A DNA stretch of 64,000 nucleotides from Takakia lepidozioides (Eukaryota > Streptophyta > Takakiopsida > Takakiales > Takakiaceae), in assembly GCA_030704615.1 (NCBI GenBank), contig CM060732.1, forward strand, positions 41,211,053 to 41,275,052, written 5' to 3'. Below, one piece after another: positions 41,633 to 53,123 of the stretch. Each line of letters begins with the position of its first letter. The first letter of the stretch is position 1. A model generated the notes under the pieces. That model saw only the letters and a list, made by a program, of their open reading frames with translations. It ran no database searches and had not been told where the DNA came from. A program made the translations under genes and the position numbers.

Positions 41633-44600
41633 TCCCCGTCTACCAGACATAACCAAGGTTTCTAGTATTCGCTGGCAGTGGTGGGCTACGACGGGTAACA
41701 GGCCTGTCTAGGGCAAATTAAGCGCTGCCACGTAGGCAAAATGCCTCCAAACCTCGGTTATGAAGCTGTAAAAGGCTCAAGGGCACTGAACGATTGTAGC
41801 TCATTTTGCAGTTGTTCTACAGTTCAGTTTGGTGGAGAGTCTGTACTGGCTGTGGGTGTGTTGTATGCATCATTTTGAAGTTCAGTGTTCGCTGAGATTC
41901 TTGACTAGCCCAACGTTGTTGTCTGATTCGAAGTTTTGCTACTGATTAATTGACACCATTCCTCAGTGTTCAACTGTTGTGGTTGCATACAAGCCATGGT
42001 GTCAATCACTAGCAACGGTAGAATGTCAGCCAGTAGCATAAATCAACGAGTAGTGTTGATGGTTGTTGCCATTTGGGCAATTTTGAGTACAAGTCCGAGC
42101 ATTTTGGGCTGTAGCACAATGACCATTTGCACAAAAACATTAATGCCCGTTGAACAGTGAAATTAGTTCAATTATATAGTCGAGTATGGTCACTAATGTC
42201 TTCCACCTACAATGACCTTTAGTTGTGACAAACACCACTGAGTGAAATCTGTAACTAATGTGAAACATGTAATAGTGGTATACGAGCCACATATATAGCG
42301 AATGAAGTCATCTCACTAACTACTTGACTGGTACATAGTTAATTTGCAATAAAACATACCCTCTTCCATACATAAATGAAGTAAACCTAGCGAGATTTTT
42401 CCTTGAATTTCCATTACTAGCAGTAGTCTATTTCACCTCATTTTGTTATAGTGAGTCTACCTCAAACCTAAATTCTTTCACTCAATATCTCACTGGTACT
42501 TAGATAATCTATAGTGAAACATTCCGTCTTTTGTACTAAAACAAACTAAATGATGTCACCGACAGTACTTAGGGAAGTGTTTCAAAATCTAACCCAAAAC
42601 TTGTGAGTGTTTGAGGAAGTAAAAGATGAAAATTTGATGGGCTTCTTGTGTTGTCCACGTCCCAGTGTGGCTGGTCTAGGCTACTTCTCTACAATGCATG
42701 TCTTGCCATTTGCATCCTAAACAATGTGATGGACCTATGAATACTCTAAAAGTAGACCCCAAATCCTACATAGACGGTACATGAACCTTACATAGTATTC
42801 ACCTTAAATAACATGTACAAAATGAGGGTACAGTTTAGGCTACAGAACCAATGTTGCAAATGCAGGTCGTGATCGTTTTGGAGTAGCTTCTCTGCTACTT
42901 CCTTCCGAAGCAACATCCTGAGTAATGGGTTTGTAATTTGCGTCCCTCCTTGGAATGCTTTTGGCGCTCTCACTATCCGAGTCAGAGGACTCGAGTAGTA
43001 TGTTCCCCTCCGACACCATGGCTCTCAGGCGACCACTCCTTTGTAAGAGTGTAGGGTCGATGGAAGGCTTGCAGGGTGAGTAGCCCAAGTGCAACTATGA
43101 ACAAAAAAAGAACAACACAAGGAATGCGCAGCTAGCTCGTCTTTAGCCTAAGTGCTTGGCACAAACAGATGGAAAGAAAAATACGAGGAACGAGACATAT
43201 ACCCGACACAATAAATGGGTGACAAATTATTTCACCAATCCTAGTATATCACTTGTCCAGGTGAGCTATTCTATCACTATGGATAATAAAATATTTAACT
43301 AGTTATGCCTACTCACTGAAATTTGAAAAAGAAATTGAGAATATGTAAAGCAGTTCATTCAAGAGGAATTATTTTGAAGGTCCCAGAAAAAAAGATAGAA
43401 GGTTCGACGAATGAGGTGGCACGCAAAGGGGTGTGGGTATGGGTAATTTAGCTTGTGAGGTGTCAAGCAAAGCCAGATAGAAGGGAGCATATGTGCCACA
43501 TGGGAGCCTCCGCTCTGGCTCACCATCTCACCCACGAATGTAGTCGGTGGGCCCCATCTGCAGGTAGGTATAGCCATATGGTATAGTCATCTCACTGAGT
43601 GGTAGTAGTTGTTTTATATCTTGAGGGTGGGCCCAAGTATGGGAGGTAGGATGAAAGTGGCTGGAAGAGGGCGAGCCAAAGTTGCAAAGGGTGCAGAGAA
43701 GTTCATAGAGGCAAGTGTTATAGTGGGCGTGGGTGCAGCAGATATCGACGTCGAATGTTTACAAAAAATGGAAGAGTTTCTAGCTACCTGATGCATTTCT
43801 GCCTTATGTGCACTTGAAAGAGGTGACACTTTGTTCTATTGGCATTTGCAAATGGTTTGTAGGTTGTATGTGTCGAGTTTTATCATGTTAAACAAGCTTA
43901 TCAAAAAGTACCTTGGGGGGATAACCCGAAGCTTGCACCACCTGGACATATTGTCCACTGTAAAGCTCTTCGTGGTAAAGAGCTTCATACTTTACAGGCA
44001 TGGTTGGGTATTCTCTTAAAAATGTCGATAAACTAGGTTTCACATTTGTATACAGAAATGTAAGTGCACACCAAATGTAGGAGGGTGTGGATCTGTATAT
44101 CAAATATGGTGGGTCATCGACGAAGAATCGTGTATACCTCACACACCTGAATGTGTTGGAATGCGTACAAATGTGGAGCAAATACTAAATGCGCAGACAA
44201 CTCGCCAATAATTTGCCTTCTGTATTACTCAGCATGTTAAAATCCGGTCAGTTTTACCTTGCAGTTGCATCGGTGGTGCCCTATAGAAATAGTGGGATGG
44301 ATTTTCATAGAGTTGGTTCTATCTGGAAAACAATGGTGCAACTATACGAGTTGGAAATGGTGGACATCGCTCGAATTTTTTACGAGTGTTCGACCGGTTC
44401 TTCACGACTTCGGGACCTCTTTTGTGCACAACTTGTTTCTGAAGTTGATAATTTTGCCACTTCACCTGTGCAATCTGACTCTGTGATTCAAAAGGGACCA
44501 AACTTATGCCAATGAGTGAACTTGTAGCTACCAAGGTCCCCTTTATTCCACTTGCTCATAGATTTACTGACAATCACCATGCATTTTAGTGACTAGTGGG

Positions 44601-46555
44601 TTCCCTATATAGCAAGTTTTGGCACTTTCATCTATCTATAGCCATGCACATTTCTCTCTTTACATAGCCACCTTCATTTCTCCAACAAGTTGACTCTGAC
44701 TTTCATTTATACAACTATGCCCTTATGCACTTTTAAATTTTTTGAGCCTTGTTAATAAAGATTGATGCTGGACCATCCAACAATCCACAGCCCCTTATAT
44801 AGGCATGGGAGGCGGCGCCGGAGACTTCTGGACAGAAGACACTTCCGAGACGGTCCACCCTTTGACACGTTTTCACTAATTCTAACCGTACAAAATCTCT
44901 AATCCTAACCCACCATTGGCTGCTCCAATGGTGTGCCTATTTCCTTACCTTCTATAAATAAAACATTCCCTCCCCCCTCCCCCCCAATTTAATACATCTC
45001 GCATTCCTCCATTCTTTTTTTGGACCCCCTTATCTCATTCCTTAATATACGTGGCCTTACTACATAAGCCCCCACTCTAATTCCTGGGCCACAGTAATTC
45101 CTGGACCACTGTAGAATGAACAGGCCCCAATGAAACTGCTCTACATATTAGGTGTCCCACCACCCCCACCCGTATGCTCGACAGCCCCCCACCCTCACCG
45201 TATGCTCGACGGCTCCCTTTTTCTCTCGCCCCTCAGTGTCTTTCCCCTACCTCTCCACTAGCCCCCCACTTCACTCAGTGCGTAGCTAGTCACTCACCGA
45301 TTTTCCTTGATTGAAACTTGGGTTTACATATTGGATATGGAATATTTTTGCTTAGATTACTGGACACGTGTATTGTACAGTGGCATGCAAAGCTGGTGGA
45401 GTGTGAAAAGTGAAGTGTGAGCTTCACGAGTTTCACCACGATTTTGCAGCTTCACGATCTTGCAACAACTACCTATACAGAAATATAGTCTGGAGCAACA
45501 AGAGACTTACGGAGCCGAGTCCCAGCTCCAACATTCGTGCATGGTTCTGGTTCCGCAATGTCTCGTAAAGATGTCCATGGCTGCGTCATGAACAGCGCAT
45601 GTAATGTTAAGTAAGGGGGCTGTGAACCCAACCATTTCGCGTTACTGCCCTTCTTGGAAGCAATGAAATTTGCAATACTTAAAACAAGAAGAGAAAAGAG
45701 ACACACTTCACATGTGTATTTCAAGCTATCAATGTGCCTGTCTGTCAAATAATGGGCAAATAATATCGTATCTGAAACAATGTCAGGGATTGTGAGGGAT
45801 GCAGCCCATCGTCAACCCTGTCCGAGCTAGCTACATAGCACAACACTATGGCCCTACATGACGCGGGAGAAAGCCGTGAAACAAAACCGCGGGGAAAACT
45901 CTCCGTGCTCTTGGGGCCTCATTTATTAGAGGGATGGTCGCTTTCCAGGCTCTTCTGTTTGTAAGTGCTTCAGTTCGTAAGTGCTTTTTTTTAAATAACC
46001 ATCACTGAAATGTGCACCCGTTTCTTTGTGAACCTCTCCAGGCTATCTGACTGGCCCAGTACCAGTCCATAGTGGATGCAGAATGGAACATCATCTACGA
46101 AAAGGTAGACAAGTGTGTCTGGAGCGGTGCAAAGATTGTGCTATCACGGCTTGCTATGGGGGATTTGGCCACTTAGGTATTTGTGTCCAATTTGTAGTTG
46201 AGGTGGAGCAATCAGTAAGAACTCTATACTGGGTGTGACTTTTATATAGTGTGGTCTTAAACTTAGTGAGAGAAGAACAACCACATCAGATTTACTGGCG
46301 GTTCGACTTGATGCCTGGAGGCCCATAAGGTGGCACTTTGTTTCAACCATGATGCATCTGGCCAAGGTAGGGCATTACCAATCGGTACATTAGTGTGGTG
46401 ATTGCTGTTGGTATACTTTGAACCAACCATCGCAAACTGCCTAAAGTCACGAGTCAGAAGAAATTTGCAAATAATGTGGTGTATCTCACTGTGAATCATA
46501 CCCCTTGTCCCATTGTGGAGCAGTAAAATGCTCTATTGGTCCAATGCATGTGCAG
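41633..46555. other. long intergenic region, no supported gene
   Basis: Only short frames are present. The minus frame 43094-42840 is acidic/Ser-rich (SSDSDSESAKSIP) and the plus frame 43609-43791 is short; neither has a recognisable domain. C-rich stretches occur at about 44970-45000 and 45060-45260. Confidence 0.4.
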
Positions 46556-47600
46556 CACATAGATGATGGCAGAGTGAGGATGAAGGCCAACTGTGCAATT
46601 CTGACAGATGTGGCATTGCGTCAAAAGGCCATGGAGGTTCTGTTGAACTACAATCCTTCATGGCTCCGTCTCGGACTGGTTGTAGTTCTTGGTTGCACTG
46701 CCCACAAGTGATCACTGTGGAGGGGTAAGCAAGGGAAGCCAAAGTTCTGAGTATGCCCTGTTGGAAGTCCTACTAGAACGGAACTTCCTGGCAGACGTTC
46801 CCTTGCCAAGTTCCTTGCCTCCAACAGGTCAGTTCATGGCACATGCTTCGCAGGATGGTATCTCATTGGCAAGGTTCAGAGTTGAGTGCTGGTGAGATTT
46901 TAATGCTCGTTGCACTACACAATGATTAAGATAACCAAAATTAGTTTCAGCTCTGCTAAGCAAAATTGTTTTTGATATGGTCAAGGCAATATCCTGTCTC
47001 TTTACTTTCTGTTATCTCATAAATTGAGACTTTGAAAGATCGATGGTGAATGGAAGATGATCCATTGCCATACAAACCTCCAATAGACCTACACACAATC
47101 AGCGTCAGTGGTAAGATCCTTTCACTGGAAAGTCATAGCAAACGATGCCTAACAAAATTTGCAACGTCTGCCCAGCTCATAGAACAAAGAATTTGTGGAA
47201 CTTGGTCCCTTAGTAAACTGGTTAAATGTGCTGCAAAGAGTTACAAGGTTGTTTTGATCTGTATTTCAAATCTGAATGACAGATTTTCTCTCCGACGCCA
47301 TGCAAGGAGAAGGGGATCTGATTGGACACCTTCGGAAAGTGGGATACCATGTCTCTCAAATTCAGGTGAGATTTCAGTAGTTAGAACTGATGATGAACGA
47401 GTCCATGAATAGGTCGCCAAATGACCAAATGCTTGGATACGGTTCGAAATCCTTTACCCCACCAGTGACATGGAATGAAATTCCAATGACGATGTTGAGA
47501 GATTTTGACAAAACAAAGGGCATGTGTGGGTGGGGCACAGACTCTATGTGTGCACAGTTTGGTTGAGGACCTTCAGGATGGTATCCGTTGTGCCGTCTGG
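46556..47600 (+). pseudogene. ASPM: ASPM (abnormal spindle-like) exon remnants
   Basis: Collinear pieces of the ASPM region around its CH domains are readable. 46556-46692, after an acceptor-like TGCAG, gives DGRVRMKANCAILTDVALRQ and NYNPSWLRLGL. 46745-46891 gives YALLEVLLERNFLADVPL and is followed by a donor-like GTGAG. About 47290-47365 gives FLSDAMQGEGDLIGHL and GYHVSQIQ before another GTGAG. About 47545-47595 gives SLVEDLQDGIRCA. The order matches ASPM, a microtubule minus-end and spindle-organising protein. Stops lie between and within the pieces, and upstream and downstream exons (IQ repeats) are not seen, so this is probably a degraded fragment. A real gene with small exons cannot be fully excluded. 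Confidence 0.7.
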
Positions 47601-48988
47601 CGCAGCGCCCATGTCAGAGGATCTATCAGTTCTTGCGGTGCTTTCCTATACCTCTACCCTCTTGGCATCTCCCTGACCTTCTGCCTGTTTGCAATTTGGG
47701 TCCGCTCCTCTCAATCCAGGGAACAAGAAGTCTTTGCTACATTGAGTGAATAGAGGAGGTAGGCAGATGCAGATGGGATAGGGAGTTATTGAGGCAGCTA
47801 CAGACAATGGAGACATGCACATACGGGGAGAGAAGAGAGAAGACAGCTGCACACTAATTAGAATAGCTCCCTGCCACCGTATTCTCATGAATTTAACTTA
47901 ATTTTCATTGGTGGTTGGTTTGCATGTGAGTTGTCTGTGAATGCAGAAGAGGAAGTGGCCATGTCAAGTCAGGAAGACACTTGTGCACAGTTGCAAGGTA
48001 GCCTTGCAAAGTCTGGGACAGGCTGGGGTGCCTCTGCAGGATGAAAAGGGGGCTAGCTAAACAGGCATCTACATTGACAGCTGTACGGACATACTGCATA
48101 CTGCAAGCATGCGGTCTCAACAGATCTGAGATAAACTCGCACCTTACAAAATACCAGTTAACATGTATACAGATGCAAATAAACTCACAGCTCAACTGTG
48201 GCAGAGTTTATTTGCATTGGATAAAAAAATGTACTGACATACTCAAAGTGTATGGTTTGAGCAGTTGTCATCATGGGTAGCCCAGTGTTAACCAAACAAA
48301 CACCAGCAGATACTCGTCGGAACACATTTGGGTCCACCAAAATTGGCGAAGAGAACATCCCATATAAGCCCACTAGAATGTTGCTGATCCGAGCATTTGT
48401 GTCCTGGCATACATCAATAATCTGCAGACCGACTTGGGGCCCCGACAGGCTCTCACCCACAGACTGCTGAGAAGTAGTTTAGCAGGAGATCAGCAGGTCT
48501 CTCGGGAGGTAGCAGCAGCCGGCGATACAGATATGCCTCCATGGTCGTTGGATTACCAGTCAAACAGGATAGATATATCCTCTCTGTCTAGACCGTTGAT
48601 CCTTAGCTCACATTGTTTTGTGCTGCGTAAGGGCTCAGGTCAGGCTCGGGATGTTACACGTGGCAGAATGTGCATTACGCTGGAGAAGGCCGTCGTGGAG
48701 GACGTGCTTGAATCTGGACCGTCGCCTCACGTCGCCATCCGCACTGTCGCAGACTGTCGCAGATTGTTGAGAGCTATATATATATATAGGTAAAGTCTCG
48801 TATGTTGGCTCTCTGCTGCAGTGGTAGGGGATCTGCATACACGCTGCCCTCTCTCTTCTCATCTCATCTTCTCATCTTTGCCCCTGCGCTTTTCTTCTTT
48901 CTTATTTCTTCTCGAGCCCAGTACTCTAGTTGCTCTCTCTCATCCTCTGTGCCGATGCGGTTTCCCTTGCCGTGGGGGTGCTGTATGT
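47601..48988. other. intergenic, TATA-like tract near the hairpin
   Basis: No gene is supported. A (TA)n tract at 48774-48789, about 200 bp upstream of the hairpin at 48989, could act as a TATA element, but this is weak. The plus frame 48434-48793 has no recognised domain. Confidence 0.35.
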
Positions 48989-49154
48989 CGCTGGTGCACT
49001 GAGAAAGGCGATACAGTCTGCGAAATTTGCCGTGAGGGTGGGGGTGCTATATATCCACTTTGGTATGGCTGGTACGTGACTCACCAGCCATACGGATATA
49101 CAGCACCCCCACGGAAAATTTCACAGACTGGTTCGCCTTTCTAGTGCACTAGCG
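48989..49154. repeat. 166-bp long hairpin (possible MIRNA-like or foldback)
   Basis: The arms 48989-49073 and 49083-49154 pair almost throughout. GTATGGCTGGT/ACCAGCCATAC closes a 9-base loop (49074-49082). Further out pair TATATCC/GGATATA, GGGGGTGCT/AGCACCCCC, CCGTG/CACGG, AAATTT, AGTCTG/CAGACT, AGAAAGGCG/CGCCTTTCT and GTGCACT/AGTGCAC. The only interruptions are short bulges of 5-6 bases on the left arm and single mismatches. A partial third copy of the arm (TTGCCGTGGGGGTGCTGTAT) lies just upstream at about 48967. Confidence 0.8.
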
Positions 49155-51331
49155 CTGACTTGCGATGTGCATACTTCACACTTCCTGAGCAAGCACATGG
49201 AGTCTCTAGGTTCCCAATCTCATCTTCTTCTTGGCATATGCGACACACGGCTATAACGTACGGACAATATGTCGATTGAACTGAGCGGAGAGCGGCGAAT
49301 CACAGGCTCGCATCGGTTGGAATTTCGCCACCCTCGAATCCTTGCTATGGCCGCTGCAGAGCGTCACTTTCTGGAGGCTGAGTATGATGACTACGCCTCA
49401 GCTAATGCTAGTGGCGCTGCTTGCTGCCGCTCAGCAGCTCTGATACCATGTCAGAAAAAACCGCTGGCGTGTGTGGTCGGGCTAGGGATTGAAGCTAGGC
49501 CTACCTGCTTTGCTCTGCTCTGAGTACCCTGCGGACATGATTATCGATGCTTTGGACCGCCAGCAAATTAATTCTGATCTGCTCTGAATAGGGAGATGAC
49601 TATGACAAGTCAGGAGATTTAGAACTTGTTGTTTCTGGAGGAAGGAACTGGGGACCACATAGCAAACTGTTACCAGTAGGCAGAATTTCCTCTAACAATT
49701 AGAAGAACTACTTGTGAGTGCCAGTAACTTGGATGTGACTTGTATGCTTGGACCTTCCAGAGTCCAGACAATCATCTTCAATGAAGCATTATGGTGAACT
49801 TTTCACCAGCAGCTCACACACACTGACAAATCTACCTCAATTTGATGCAGTGTCACGAATTCCAGAAAGATCTATTATACCAGGAAAGAGGATTCATCCC
49901 TCAATCCAACGATGTCTTGTTTGACTATCGGTCAGTGGAATACTCGATCAACCGATTGGACTGACAAGAGGAAGTATTCAATCATGAGGGAAAAGCCATC
50001 ACTACACTCTTCAGAAAAATATAATGTCGTTCCTGCCTACCTTAGGTCGCTTCCATCCGTGTAGAACAGAACGAGTAGGGATGAAGATTTGGCTCCATGG
50101 ACATCTGAAATGCAGGGGGAGCCGGCCTGACCCAAAATGTGTTCCTCTGTACTGGAAACCTTGACAAAAAGGTGATATTTCAAGGTGCTTTCTCTCATTT
50201 CCCTCCCGACAAGTGCCCACGTGTAGTGCAGCTTGGTGAGGAAGATTACCAAAACAACACCTGTAGCGCAGTTGTGGATAGCAGCACACCTACGTCGAGC
50301 AAATTCAGCACTTCCAAGCGATCAACCGATACGGTGAGGGAAAACCTGGATCTTTAGGTTTATATTTGTATACGCAAGTATGTGCCGACTATGGCTCCTA
50401 GTGAGCCATAAAGGCGAGCCCGGTATAAACATTTCAAAGCGGGTTGGATATTTCCATGAGAAGATACATGTCCCCAAGTGCCTCTCACTTTTTATGGCCG
50501 CAGAGTAGGTTAGGAGTTAGGAGTGGGTGGAGAGTGATATAGTACAATATTTAGGAGACTTACTGTAAGCGATCTGTAGGCGTAAGCAACAGAGAGATTC
50601 TCAAGGGTGCACGCGCACACGGAGCGGAAGCTGTGGAGAATCTTGGACGAATGTGCATACATTATATGTTCTTTGATGAGTTTACGTTCAAGCCCACGAA
50701 ACTCTAATGTCTCTACGACAGAGCGGCAATTAATGTGGGCCGCGGGTGCTCCATGTACGGGATTTTTTTGCCTACCCTTGAGCATGCATGTCAGCCTTCC
50801 ACACGTTTTCCAGGGATATCGGTGTGCCCTCACAATCCTGGAATGAAAGATTCAAGACGCGATTTCACGAACTTCATTACACTCAGATTTTTGTCGATTA
50901 GTTTCAAGCCAATTGTGGGAGATTGTCCAGAGGACCAGTAGAGGAGGACGAGGTTTATGGACAAGGGTGATGAGCAAGGAGGCTACCTGGAGGTGGAGAA
51001 ATATGAGTAATTACGTCCAGCAGGGGTCAAATTTCAGCAAGAGAGTTGCTGGCATAGGCAAGGGTATGGAAAGCATGGAGCTCTGGAAGGAGTATTTTTC
51101 GAACCCCAGTCCACGGTGTAAAACTCGAGGCAATAAGGTGGGTGTCTGTTTTCTCACAATTCCTTGTGGCTGGACAACCCCATATACATATGTTGCACCT
51201 CTCGCAAGTTGCAAGAACTCAGAGAACCTTACCTGTATAACTTGTCTTGATGCATTTGGAGATTATAGTTTTGAAACACCTCTGTGTAAAAGGAGCTTCT
51301 CTGAAGCACAAATTCAGCATATGCTCTGGAT
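49155..51331. other. intergenic, no supported gene
   Basis: Frames such as plus 50139-50357 (GNLDKKVIFQGAFSHFPPDK) and plus 50913-51446 have no recognised domain. Nothing further is supported. Confidence 0.35.
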
Positions 51332-53123
51332 CCTGGTAGGTAGTTTGCCAGTAAATTATGGGTTGTCAATCTCTATGATTTTTTGTTCTGGAGGCAGGGA
51401 TAGCTCAAGCAGGCAGGGAGTGAATGTGGGTGCAGATCCATTGTAGAGGACCGGGTTTCAAGCACAAGCATATAAACGAGGCACAGTGGATTGCCGGCTA
51501 CAAGAAACCTCCGTGGGTGGATGACAACCTGGAGGCACCTAGGGGTAAGTAGAGAGAGAAGACTCCAGCCGAAGCCGGCGTAACTGAGAGCCACTTCACC
51601 TTGCAGCTACTGGCCCCTTTCGGGGATGGGCCCTATCAGGGGTAAGTATCCTTTTTGGGATGGATTCTGAGAGAGAGAGAGGCATGTAGAAAATAGAAGA
51701 TAGGGGGTGATAACTGGGAGACTTCTTGCTACAATGATCCTACGTTTGATCACATGACATGCAAGGGCTTACAAAGACCAGCGGATTCTACTGGTATTCT
51801 TCTGTTTCCAGGATCAGGATGTACTTTTTTTTCCTTCTGCAGCAGCATATTGGGCTTCTTTCTTCCTCTATCAGATGGAGAAGGTGATACCTGTGAATAT
51901 TGCCCCTTTTTGTCCCCCCCCCTCTTCTTTTGCTTTAGGTTTCCATGTGTGTGTATAGCTGACATAGCATGTACCCCACTTTTCATGGGCTTTTAGTTGG
52001 CTAGTCAATCTGAAGTTTCTCATAAGTTTATGCTAGGGATTTGCAGAAAAATATCAAAAGAAACAAAATACAGAAGTGGAGAAGCTCTTGAATGACTGTT
52101 TTGGAAACCCCAAACAATGGTGGGACAATCAGTAAGGTGAAAGCCTGCTATGTTACAGCAGTGTGCAAACGACAAGATCAACGGAAAACCTTCCTCGCAA
52201 ATTAGTGATGTCGTCCATGGTCTCTCCCTTGCCTCTCTCACTCTGTTTTTGTGCATCGGGGTTGAGTTGTTCATCAGTTTCTCTGGTTCTGCTTTATTGT
52301 CTACTATGAGTGTTGCATATCCTATGGACAGAAAAAAATTGTGTCTTTCCTCAACACTGTGACTGGCAGTGCAACCACATTTGCACGTGCCACATCTCTT
52401 GCAAGTGAGAGGACTAGTAGGTCACTTCATGGTTTTTATGTTCAGGTTTCTTACTCATTGTTTTCAGAGGTTTTTTTCCTGTGCAGAGTCTTGGCAGCTA
52501 GTCACTAAAAAATGATTGGATTGTCTTGTACCCTGTGATGGATTCTCTGAGATACAAGGCTTGTCAAATACGTGGGGCCGGGAAGCGGGGTTCTATCCTG
52601 TCAATTCTGTGGATGGAGGGAGAGCTGAGTGAGGGGGGGCTGGAGTGTGGTGCAGATCAATCCCATAGGACTAGATTTCAGGCACAAGGGCACGGAAGAG
52701 GCACTGTTGATTGAAGGCTACAAGAAACCTACATGGGTCACTGGTCAACTGAAAGTTGGAGCAGCCCGGTTGTTTGAATCAGATACCTCCAGACAGAGAG
52801 AGGGAGGTTACAAGAAGTCTTCTGGCTCTTGGGATGTCAGGACAGTATGTAAAATGCGAGTGTGGGTGTGGAACAATATCATAGGACCAGATTTCAGGCA
52901 TAAGGATACTGAGGAGGCACTGTGGATTGAAAGCTACAAGATACCTGCATGGATAGATGGTCAGCTGGAAGGAGGAGCAGCACAAGTTTTCCAATCAGAC
53001 ACCTCCAAACGAAGAGAGGGGATTCACAAGAAGTCTTTTTGCACGCGGGATGTTAGGACACTATGTAATACAGGACAACTGAAAAAGGCTCTGCACATTT
53101 TGAACCAAGGTGGCATTCTGGCA
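51332..53123 (+). repeat. segmental duplication, copy 1 (5' part of PPR locus)
   Basis: It starts at CCTGGTAGGTAGTTTGCC and ends at GGTGGCATTCTGGCA inside the PPR frame. It matches 58139-59819 along its length at high identity with several small indels, so about 1.7-1.8 kb is duplicated in direct orientation, 6.8 kb apart. Both copies carry the upstream flank and the N-terminal coding units. Confidence 0.9.
51550..51646. mobile_element. 97-bp insertion with 9-bp direct repeats
   Basis: AGGGGTAAG occurs at 51541-51549 and again at 51638-51646, flanking 88 bp absent from the duplicate copy (single AGGGGTAAG at 58349-58357). A related sequence is at 4484-4550. Nine-base target duplications are typical of Mutator-like elements. 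A deletion in copy 2 between the short repeats would look the same. No clear terminal inverted repeats are visible. Confidence 0.55.
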
